Source of the DNA: Bacteroides sp. UBA1317
GTDB lineage: Bacteria > Bacteroidota > Bacteroidia > Bacteroidales > Bacteroidaceae
NCBI GenBank assembly: GCA_002307035.1
Contig: DBTL01000028.1
Location: forward strand, 1 to 21,735
Length of the DNA stretch: 21,735 bases
Direction of reading: 5' to 3'
Position numbers and translations under genes: made by a program. Shown here in pieces: positions 14,619 to 20,455 of the stretch (positions within the stretch are counted from its first letter, which is position 1; each line of letters opens with the position of its first letter). The notes below the pieces were generated by a model that worked only from the letters and a program-made list of their open reading frames with translations, was not told the origin of the DNA and ran no database searches.

Positions 14619-16019
14619 ATGAATCAAATTACGCAAGAAAGCCAGAATATAGAGTATAAGCAAAGTTGGAGGGATGAATATCTGAAATGGATTTGTGGCT
14701 TTGCTAATGCTTCCGGTGGTAAAATTTATATTGGAATAGATGATGACTGCCATGTAGTAGGTGTGCCGGATGCCAAAAAGTTAATGGAAGATATACCAAA
14801 CAAAATAGTCAATTATCTAGGTATTGTAGCAGATGTCAACTTACTCAATGAAGAGGACAACGACTATATTGAAATTAATGTTTCACCATCTAGCGTACCT
14901 ATATCCTATCGTGGAGTATATCATTATCGTAGCGGCAGTACCAAACAAGAATTAAACGGAAGTGCCTTACAGCATTTTCTATTGAAACGCCTGGGCCGAA
15001 CTTGGGATGACTTACCTTGTGAATGGGCTACATTTGATGACATAGACAGAGACGCTGTTGCCTACTTTTTCAAGAAAGCAGCCTCAGCCAAACGAGTAGC
15101 CAACAACATTGCCGATGATGATTTGCAAACCGTATTTCAGAACCTAGACTTAGTCACCGAAGAAGGAAAGCTAAAGAATGCGACGTTATTGCTCTTCGCC
15201 AAACGTCCTTCTCGCTTCTTCCCTCTTGTTCAATTTAAGATTGGTCGATTTGGCAAAAGCGATGACGATTTGATGTTTCAAGATATCGTTGAAGGAAACA
15301 TTCTGCAAATGGCCGATAAAGTGATGGATATCCTAAAGTCCAAGTACCTTATCAGCCCGATACACTACGAAGGACTTCAGCGTATTGAATCTCTCGAAAT
15401 CCCCGAAGAATCTTTACGTGAAGCAATATTCAATAGCATCATTCATAAAGATTATACAGGTGCCCCCATACAGCTAAGTGTGTATAACGACAAACTAATA
15501 TTGTGGAACGAAGGGCGTTTACCCGAAGGCTTCACCATTGGTACCCTACTAGGCAAGCACCCCTCAAGACCTTATAACAAAAACATTGCCGATATATTCT
15601 TCAAAGCAGGATTTATTGAAGCTTGGGGCCGTGGCATTTCCAAAATTATAGAAGGATTTATACAAGAAGGATTGAAAACACCGATCTTTGAAGCAACGAT
15701 GGGTGGCATCATGGTAACTATAATAAGAAGCGAGGCAATTGCAAGTACCCCCCAAGTACCCCCCAAGTACCCCTCAAGTACCCCCCAAGTTATTCAAATA
15801 ATAGGATCGGAAGATTTAGCTCACAAATTATTAAGCCTCTTTAAAGAAAAAGAAGAGTGCAAACTTGCAGATATCAGTAATGCTCTTGGGTTAAATGACA
15901 GAAAGAATCTCCGAGAGTTATATCTTAAGCCATTATTAGAAGCAAAGATATTAGAGTTGAAGTATCCGGATGTGCCAAACCACCCTAAACAAATGTATCG
16001 GCTGGTAGCTATTAAATAA
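14619..16019 (+). CDS. AlbA_2/Schlafen-like DNA-binding protein with HATPase_c_4 domain
   Basis: A 466-residue protein often labelled RecG-like or ATP-binding regulator. Residues about 5-120 are an AlbA_2 (Schlafen-AlbA) nucleic-acid-binding domain (NIEYKQSWRDEYLKWICGFA; GGKIYIGIDDD). About 255-350 is a HATPase_c_4 domain (REAIFNSIIHKDYTG; AWGRGISKIIEGF). A Pro-rich linker at about 373-392 contains two STPQV copies encoded by 11-bp DNA repeats, and a winged helix ends the protein (CKLADISNALGLNDRKNLRE). The function of the family is not established; transcriptional regulation or defence have been proposed for relatives. It is 23 bp behind the HU-type gene and 7 bp ahead of an antitoxin remnant. 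Confidence 0.85.
   Translation: MNQITQESQNIEYKQSWRDEYLKWICGFANASGGKIYIGIDDDCHVVGVPDAKKLMEDIPNKIVNYLGIVADVNLLNEEDNDYIEINVSPSSVPISYRGVYHYRSGSTKQELNGSALQHFLLKRLGRTWDDLPCEWATFDDIDRDAVAYFFKKAASAKRVANNIADDDLQTVFQNLDLVTEEGKLKNATLLLFAKRPSRFFPLVQFKIGRFGKSDDDLMFQDIVEGNILQMADKVMDILKSKYLISPIHYEGLQRIESLEIPEESLREAIFNSIIHKDYTGAPIQLSVYNDKLILWNEGRLPEGFTIGTLLGKHPSRPYNKNIADIFFKAGFIEAWGRGISKIIEGFIQEGLKTPIFEATMGGIMVTIIRSEAIASTPQVPPKYPSSTPQVIQIIGSEDLAHKLLSLFKEKEECKLADISNALGLNDRKNLRELYLKPLLEAKILELKYPDVPNHPKQMYRLVAIK
15743..15786 (+). repeat. Four tandem 11-bp repeats (AAGTACCCCCC) inside the AlbA_2 gene
   Basis: Units lie at 15743-15753, 15754-15764, 15765-15775 (one C to T change) and 15776-15786, with a partial fifth (AAGT). 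Eleven is not a multiple of three, so each unit is read in a different frame, and a gain or loss of one unit would frameshift the C-terminal winged helix. Confidence 0.9.
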
Positions 16020-16026
16020 AAACATT

Positions 16027-16266
16027 ATGAAAATAACCGCAAACAAATACACGCCTTATTTCCCCATTCACCCGGGCGAAATAATCAAGGACAAAATAGA
16101 ATATCGCAGCATGCCACAAAGCCGGCTTGCCTCACATTATTTAATAGTTCAAAAATCACAGCGTAAATTAATCAACATAAGTGGTATTAATATAAAAGAT
16201 ATTTTCTTAAATTTGGCGCAGCAAAACGACAGAGATATACACACATATCACCACCAAAGGATTTGA
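16027..16266 (+). pseudogene. Truncated HigA-like antitoxin remnant
   Basis: Residues 1-37 (MKITANKYTPYFPIHPGEII and the SMPQSRLASH start of a helix-turn-helix) match the N-terminus of HigA/XRE antitoxins (usual length about 95-110 residues or more). After LASH the frame turns into unrelated Lys/Ile-rich sequence and ends at residue 79, so the recognition helix and the rest of the fold are missing. I read it as a 5' fragment joined to foreign DNA near 16138. No HigB toxin is adjacent. It follows the AlbA_2 gene by 7 bp. It marks the left edge of the mosaic region, and the product is unlikely to bind DNA. Confidence 0.65.
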
Positions 16267-16459
16267 TCAAATCAAAAATCCCTTGGATAAGTTGGATATT
16301 TAATTAAAATTTTAAAATGAATTTAGAATTAATAAATTGGATATATACACCTGCTCTGTTTTTTGCAACAGGATATAAAATATGATTTATAGAAAATTAA
16401 ACAAAGTGCACAAACAACTATAGCCGATGTGTGTGCACCATAGGTGCACACACATAGAT
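16267..16459. other. AT-rich gap before cassette 1
   Basis: No gene is seen. The stretch is AT-rich with short tracts, a CTGTT/AACAG mini-hairpin near 16356-16372 and, at its right end, the strong hairpin 16427-16455 next to the cassette boundary. Confidence 0.6.
16427..16455. repeat. Perfect 13-bp hairpin at the cassette 1 boundary
   Basis: ATGTGTGTGCACC and GGTGCACACACAT flank the 3-nt loop ATA. The hairpin ends 5 bp before the GTT core of cassette 1 and follows CTATAGCCG, which resembles the last bases before the cores of the other two cassettes. A GATG direct repeat (16426-16429, 16457-16460) brackets it. Confidence 0.8.
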
Positions 16460-16488
16460 GTTAGCAGCAAGTCAAAAAAAAAAACAGA

Positions 16489-17019
16489 ATGACAAGTCAA
16501 CAAATTAAAGAGCAACTATCAAATAGATTCGTCGGAATTCTTGCAGTGAATAAAGGGTTCATTGTTGACAAATCAGAAATCGATATAGGTATCGACTACC
16601 AGCTAAAAAAAACATTTACATATACTCCACCTAATGGAAAAACTAGATATTCAGTTGACAGCAGATATATCGACATTCAGCTAAAAGCAACGACTGAAAA
16701 TTCAATTGTCAACGAACAAGATCATATTAAATATGACCTTGAATCCAAGTCTTACAATGATCTAATTCATCGACAACAAAATGGAGTTGCTCCTTTAATA
16801 CTGATACTATTTGTTTTACCTCATGACGAAAATCATTGGGTGGAAATTGATGAAACAGAACTAAAGCTAAGAAGAAATGCATATTGGTTTATACCTCCAG
16901 TAAACTCCCAATTTACAAGTAATGATAGTAGAATTAGAATTACTATCCCAAAAACTAATAGGTTAGGAATTAATTGCTTCAATGAATTACATCAACAACT
17001 TTATCAATACGCACAATGA
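16489..17019 (+). CDS. DUF4365-like protein, possible PD-(D/E)XK-type nuclease
   Basis: A 176-residue protein with the DUF4365 pattern: an N-terminal helix (QLSNRFVGILAVNKGFIVDK), Asp36 in EIDIGIDYQLK, Gln64-x-Lys66 in YIDIQLKATTE, then a PLILILFVLPHDENHW strand and a YWF motif. The D...QxK spacing suits a restriction-endonuclease-like active site, as suggested for this family; activity is unproven. DUF4365 domains often occur alone or fused to other domains in defence loci and variable islands. Its stop overlaps the start of the next gene (ATGA at 17016-17019), so the two are translationally coupled and probably work together. The start lies 29 bp after the cassette core. Confidence 0.78.
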   Translation: MTSQQIKEQLSNRFVGILAVNKGFIVDKSEIDIGIDYQLKKTFTYTPPNGKTRYSVDSRYIDIQLKATTENSIVNEQDHIKYDLESKSYNDLIHRQQNGVAPLILILFVLPHDENHWVEIDETELKLRRNAYWFIPPVNSQFTSNDSRIRITIPKTNRLGINCFNELHQQLYQYAQ

Positions 17020-18095
17020 TAATAGAAAACATAATTATATTTCTTGTCAAACGTGATTGGGTTGTAAGCAATGAAACAGAAAAGTTCATAGAGCTATCTC
17101 CTCCAATAGAATTTAATATTCAAGAAGGATTTAGGATTCATGTACCTCGTGATACAAATAAAATTGATTCAGAGGCTTACATAGACAATTTGCTTGAGAT
17201 AATAAGTGACTTTTACTCGTTGTCTGTTGACGATTTGAGCGTCTTATTAAAATCTGACAATGCTGTTTTGAAAGTTCGTATTTATGACAATCAAACAGAT
17301 GAAGGCAAAATTCCATTAAACCAATTTGAAGTACTCATTGAAAAGGTAAGACAAATATTGACAGATACTGCGAGTTTCGTAATTGATAAAAGTGTTACAT
17401 CTACGAGAGTTCCTGAAGAGGCATCTCATTACATAAACCTTTGTAACTTCATGCAAACTGAAAAAGGAAGTTTTATTGCGAAGATACAATTGCCTTCAAG
17501 AGAGCTGGTGAAAAACAGAGAGCTATTTGACAGAAACGAAATTTATTCGGAAGAAATTAATCAGAAGCTCGTAGAAGTATTGTCATTTGTCAATGACAGT
17601 ATATTTGAAGGTGACGTTACTGTGACTGAAGAATACTTGATAGAACATGAGAATAGAATAAATATCAAATTATATAAGGATCTTTATTCACTTTTCGAGA
17701 AAGCAGACATTAAGAATGTGGACTTTTCATTGCATGACAAAACTATTAGCAATTCAGTCGTAAATACAAACATTTCCAAACTAAAACTATTTAAACTGAA
17801 TCAATTTATTGAACAGATTGAATCTCATTCATTCGAAGTTGGTGAATTTAGTTTTACCGGAAAAATAACAGGTCTTAATTCAAAAGATCCAGATGGACTG
17901 AAAAATAGTGTAATTTTCACAGCATACTATGACAATATGCCAATAATAGTTACAGCTAATTTAAACAGTGAACATTATAAGAAGGCAATTGAAGCGCACA
18001 AACTAAAGCAAAATATTACGATTAGAGGACTTGCAAAGAAAACAAAGACAAAGGCTCGATTTATCGAAATTATATACTTTAGTGTTGAAGAATAA
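17016..18095 (+). CDS. Uncharacterised protein coupled to DUF4365 gene
   Basis: A 359-residue protein that I do not recognise. It has no signal peptide or membrane segment and is acidic and helix-rich. The C-terminal third (about 270-357) looks like a compact beta-rich, possibly OB-like, domain: EVGEFSFTGKITGLNS, then VIFTAYYDNMPIIVTANL, YKKAIEAHKLKQNITIRG and a terminal IEIIYFSVEE strand. Small domains with the Y-x-x-A-x-x-A-H pattern occur in other uncharacterised bacterial proteins, from memory. Its start overlaps the DUF4365 stop by 4 bp, implying a two-protein module, perhaps nuclease plus regulator or sensor. The stop is 2 bp before the inverse end of cassette 1. Confidence 0.7.
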   Translation: MIIENIIIFLVKRDWVVSNETEKFIELSPPIEFNIQEGFRIHVPRDTNKIDSEAYIDNLLEIISDFYSLSVDDLSVLLKSDNAVLKVRIYDNQTDEGKIPLNQFEVLIEKVRQILTDTASFVIDKSVTSTRVPEEASHYINLCNFMQTEKGSFIAKIQLPSRELVKNRELFDRNEIYSEEINQKLVEVLSFVNDSIFEGDVTVTEEYLIEHENRINIKLYKDLYSLFEKADIKNVDFSLHDKTISNSVVNTNISKLKLFKLNQFIEQIESHSFEVGEFSFTGKITGLNSKDPDGLKNSVIFTAYYDNMPIIVTANLNSEHYKKAIEAHKLKQNITIRGLAKKTKTKARFIEIIYFSVEE

Positions 18096-18097
18096 AT

Positions 18098-18200
18098 GAC
18101 CTGCTGCTAACACACGCCTATGTTCATTGGCTGACTGACGTGCATTTAGCAGGTTTTGCTCCCGCAAACCGCCACATGCCCATAGCCTCGGTCGTTGGGC
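18098..18200 (+). repeat. attC-like site closing cassette 1
   Basis: The site starts with GACCTGCTGCTAAC, complementary to the cassette's own start, and ends with GTTGGGC (18194-18200), a perfect GTTRRRY core. Next to the ends, GCCTATG (18116-18122) can pair with CATAGCC (18181-18187) with one mismatch, like L boxes. The middle folds further: GGTTTTGC (18152-18159) with GCAAACC (18164-18170) around TCCC. Length of about 100 bp, polarity and paired ends fit an integron attC. It shares TAACACACGCCTAT and CTGACGTGCATTT with the element at 21654. Confidence 0.65.
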
Positions 18201-19096
18201 ATAATTATAAAAAATGAGATACCATGGAAAACGAAAAAGACATTAAGGAAGTTAAAGTTGCTAAAAGTGAAAAAGAGAAATGTGGGATAATAATGCCCAT
18301 CTCAACATTAGATGGTTGCAATGAGCAACATTGGTTAGATGTGAAAAATATTCTTACTGAATCTATTGAGAGTGCAAATTTTGAAGCAAATCTTGTTAGT
18401 AATGCTGATGATGTTGGAATAATTCAAAAGACAATAATCCAAAACATATATGATAATCCGATTATTGTTTGCGATGTTAGTGGTAAAAATCCTAACGTAA
18501 TGTTTGAACTAGGAATGCGACTCGCATTTGATAAACCGACAATTATAGTAAAAGATGATAAGACTAGTTATAGTTTTGACACTTCCCCAATTGAACATTT
18601 AACTTATCCTAGAGATTTAAGATTTAATAAAATAGTGGAATTCAAAAAGGATTTGAGTGAAAAAATTAAGGGTACTTTCAAAAAATCAAAGGAAGACAAA
18701 AACTTCTCTACTTTTTTAAAGCACTTTGGAAAATTCACCGTGGCAAAATTGGAAACTACTGAAGTTTCAAAAGAAGAGTTTATTATTGAAGAATTAAGAG
18801 ATTTAAGATATACAATGCAAAAAATGTTTCAACGAGATGTAAACATTAGACATAAACTATATGAACTTGATTCAATTGAGCATTCTCGTTGTGAGGAAAT
18901 TATATACATTACATTAAAAGAAATTATGGCTAAAATGAATATTCAAAACCCTAAAGAAATATCTAATCCTAAATTTAGAAAGATATTATTAAGCCAAATC
19001 CTTAACTCATCAAATATGCCACCATGTTTTGAGCCTGATAAAGAGCTCTGTCATGCAAAAATAAATGACATGATTGAAAAAATAATTATGCCCAAC
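18195..19096 (+). mobile_element. Putative gene cassette 2 (GTTGGGCATAATTAT / ATAATTATGCCCAAC ends)
   Basis: The start GTTGGGCATAATTAT (18194-18208) recurs as its exact 15-bp reverse complement at 19082-19096. The unit contains a single gene beginning 29 bp inside. The right-hand copy lies within the last codons of that gene. The matching trailing element and the next core cannot be found in the following DNA, so the attC-like part is probably lost or replaced. Confidence 0.6.
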
Positions 19097-19114
19097 ATGC
19101 AGTATAGCAAATAA
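18224..19114 (+). CDS. TIR-like / nucleoside 2-deoxyribosyltransferase-like protein
   Basis: A 296-residue protein. Residues about 18-150 form a Rossmann-like domain, with CGIIMPISTLDGC at the start and NPIIVCDVSGKNPNVMFELG near 78-97, the D-x-[ST]-G-x-N-P-N-V-x-x-E-x-G signature of the TIR/NDT-like family. The Glu of FELG is the usual candidate catalytic residue. Relatives hydrolyse or transfer nucleoside/NAD-type substrates, and some act as defence effectors. The C-terminal half (about 165-296) is helical with no recognised domain and could be a sensor or oligomerisation part. It is the only gene of cassette 2, has no signal peptide, and its last codons (MPNMQYSK) overlap the cassette's inverse end. 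Catalysis and role are inference. Confidence 0.65.
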   Translation: MENEKDIKEVKVAKSEKEKCGIIMPISTLDGCNEQHWLDVKNILTESIESANFEANLVSNADDVGIIQKTIIQNIYDNPIIVCDVSGKNPNVMFELGMRLAFDKPTIIVKDDKTSYSFDTSPIEHLTYPRDLRFNKIVEFKKDLSEKIKGTFKKSKEDKNFSTFLKHFGKFTVAKLETTEVSKEEFIIEELRDLRYTMQKMFQRDVNIRHKLYELDSIEHSRCEEIIYITLKEIMAKMNIQNPKEISNPKFRKILLSQILNSSNMPPCFEPDKELCHAKINDMIEKIIMPNMQYSK

Positions 19115-19468
19115 AGGTTTCAGTGGTATGCGAAGCGTTTTAGCCCGCTTTAACTTTTCGTGTAACATGATAGGAAATCACCCGCAATCTCTTACTTCCC
19201 ATACCGCCACCGTCGTGTGTGACTTGAACAACAGTTGTCTTATCCGACTGTTGGTGCTTTATTACAGATGAGAGCAGACCTCTCGGCGACGACTTTCAGG
19301 AGTAGTTGCCAAACCACCTTATGCTGCGAATATCTAAGGATATTGGTGGTGAGCGATAAGGAAAAGCGGAGACGACGATTTCCACAGGTATGAATACGTA
19401 GAGTTTGAGCAGAGTGTATAGGTTGTAATTGGATAAAGCTTTGTTTCAAAAAAAACAATTCCAGTATA
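19097..19468. other. Gap without recognised gene after cassette 2
   Basis: About 370 bp, less AT-rich than its neighbours. It contains inverted repeats CAACAGT/ACTGTTG (19229-19235, 19247-19253) and a bulged hairpin in which GATATTGGTGGT (19339-19350) pairs with ACCACC (19313-19318) plus AATATC (19329-19334). Open frames on the minus strand are short and unrecognised. No attC-like right end for cassette 2 is evident. The 19490s carry the promoter of the next gene. Confidence 0.6.
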
Positions 19469-19498
19469 TTGTCTTTTTAAATCAATATTGTATATTTG
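19469..19498 (+). promoter_or_regulatory. Promoter of the pRiA4b ORF-3 family gene (TTG - 19 bp - TATATTTG)
   Basis: TTG at 19469-19471 and TATATTTG at 19491-19498 match both Bacteroidota elements at the right spacing. The start would be near 19505, only about 10 nt before the ATG. Unlike the cassette genes, this gene has its own promoter. Confidence 0.65.
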
Positions 19499-19514
19499 AA
19501 GCAAAAAATAGATT

Positions 19515-20084
19515 ATGATATTTCAGTTCAAAATTCAGATTAAAGGTATAACCAAACCTCCTGTATGGAGAAAAATAGCAGTCCCGGCAGACTTCACATT
19601 CCTTAGATTTCACGAGGTGATACAAGAGGCTTTTGGTTGGGAAAATTATCATTTGTTCGAGTTTGAAGATAAAGAGTATGAAAGCAGTATACGCATTTCT
19701 ATTCCAACAGAAGATGACTTTGATTTCGGAGTCAAGACACAGCATGCATCAAAAGTCAAGCTATCTAAAATCTTTAGCAGCAACAGCCCCAAACTCCTAT
19801 ACGTCTATGATTTTGGCGATAGCTGGGTGCATGAAATAACACTCGAAGCTATTACTGATGATAATCAAAAAAGAGCTGTTTGCCTTTCAGGTAAAGGGGC
19901 TTGTCCTCCAGAGGACTGTGGAGGTATATACGGATATGAAGAAATGAAAAAGGTTTTTCAAACAATGCCGAAGAGCGAACAGGCTGATGAATACAGGGAG
20001 TGGCTCGATTTAGACGAAGATGAAGTTTGGGATGCCGATAGTTTTAATATAGACGAAGTAAATACTTACTTAAAGCAGGTTTGA
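19515..20084 (+). CDS. Plasmid pRiA4b ORF-3 family protein
   Basis: A 189-residue protein of usual length for the family (PF07929). Diagnostic features are the start MIFQFKIQIKGITKPPVWRK, the FHEVIQEAFGWENYHLFEF segment, the YVYDFGDSWVHEITLE motif and CPPEDCGGIYGYEE, followed by a Trp/Asp-rich C-terminus (REWLDLDEDEVWDADSF). The biochemical function is unknown; members are common in mobile and accessory DNA and sometimes fused to SEC-C or transposase-like domains. It has an own promoter 16 bp upstream and is followed 51 bp later by a broken Crp/Fnr gene. I read these two as resident backbone lying between cassette regions. Confidence 0.9.
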   Translation: MIFQFKIQIKGITKPPVWRKIAVPADFTFLRFHEVIQEAFGWENYHLFEFEDKEYESSIRISIPTEDDFDFGVKTQHASKVKLSKIFSSNSPKLLYVYDFGDSWVHEITLEAITDDNQKRAVCLSGKGACPPEDCGGIYGYEEMKKVFQTMPKSEQADEYREWLDLDEDEVWDADSFNIDEVNTYLKQV

Positions 20085-20135
20085 TTAAGATGTTAGTTAT
20101 GTATCCTTCTATTTTATGAAAAAAACAATGATCTA

Positions 20136-20435
20136 ATGATTCACAATTTTGGTGATTCCAATGAGTTTAGTCATCTTTTTAGAAAAGAGATAATTCCTTC
20201 CAAGACAACGTTGCTTGAAGAGGGAAAAATGGCCAATACTATTTATTTTATAGAACAAGGCTGCATTAGAAGTTGGTTTAACAATAATGGCAAAGATATT
20301 ACTGTTCAATTTTTCTTTGAAGAAGATCAAGTAGCCTCTATTGAAAGCTTTCGAACAAATAGACCAAGTCTATTTAGTATAGAAAGTATAGAAAAAAAAC
20401 CGCAATCACCAACTGCATATAGCTCCGACCGTTAG
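20136..20435 (+). pseudogene. Crp/Fnr family regulator, truncated by cassette 3
   Basis: Only the first 86 or so residues, the start of a cyclic-nucleotide-binding-like beta barrel, resemble a Bacteroidota Crp/Fnr regulator (FRKEIIPSKTTLLEEGKMAN; IYFIEQGCIRSWFNNNGKDI; RPSLFSIESIE). Family members are about 190-220 residues and carry a C-terminal helix-turn-helix, here missing. After SIESIE (about 20393) the frame enters foreign sequence and stops at a TAG formed by the GTTAG of the cassette core (20433-20435). The product could not bind DNA. The rest of the gene may lie beyond the window, on the far side of the insert. Confidence 0.75.
20397..20430 (+). repeat. Partial attC-like 3' end before cassette 3
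   Basis: CAACTGCATATAGCTCCGACC precedes the core; within it ATAGCTCCGACCGTT (20419-20433) matches ATAGCCTCGGTCGTT of the site ending at 18196 at 11 of 15 positions. It looks like the right half of a trailing element left on the Crp/Fnr side. Confidence 0.45.
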
Positions 20436-20455
20436 CGGGCATTAAAAAAAAGAAT

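Larger units (their letters stand above)
16461..18194 (+). mobile_element. Putative gene cassette 1 (GTTAGCAGCA / TGCTGCTAAC ends)
   Basis: The unit starts in GTTAGCAGCA (16460-16469) and its genes are followed by the exact reverse complement TGCTGCTAAC (18102-18111). Past one mismatch the match continues (AGTCA against TGACC). The first ATG is 29 bp after the core. The trailing element runs to the next core, GTTGGGC at 18194. By analogy with integrons the crossover would fall between G and TT of each core. It carries the DUF4365 gene and its partner, both on the plus strand and without an evident promoter. No integrase is present. Confidence 0.65.

Noticed and set aside
15743..15786. CRISPR-like repeats
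   Set aside because: The four units are contiguous 11-mers within a coding frame, with no spacers and no cas genes nearby.
16208..16215. TAAATTTG, a -7 consensus match on the plus strand
   Set aside because: It lies in a pseudogene tail with no -33 element and no intact gene at a sensible distance. A decayed promoter or chance in AT-rich DNA.
19240..19458. 72-codon minus-strand frame in the gap after cassette 2
   Set aside because: No recognised motif, no promoter and a composition with no convincing codon bias. A neighbouring minus-strand frame (MLHEKLKRAKTLRIPLK, from 19168) looked vaguely familiar as a short hypothetical protein but cannot be supported.
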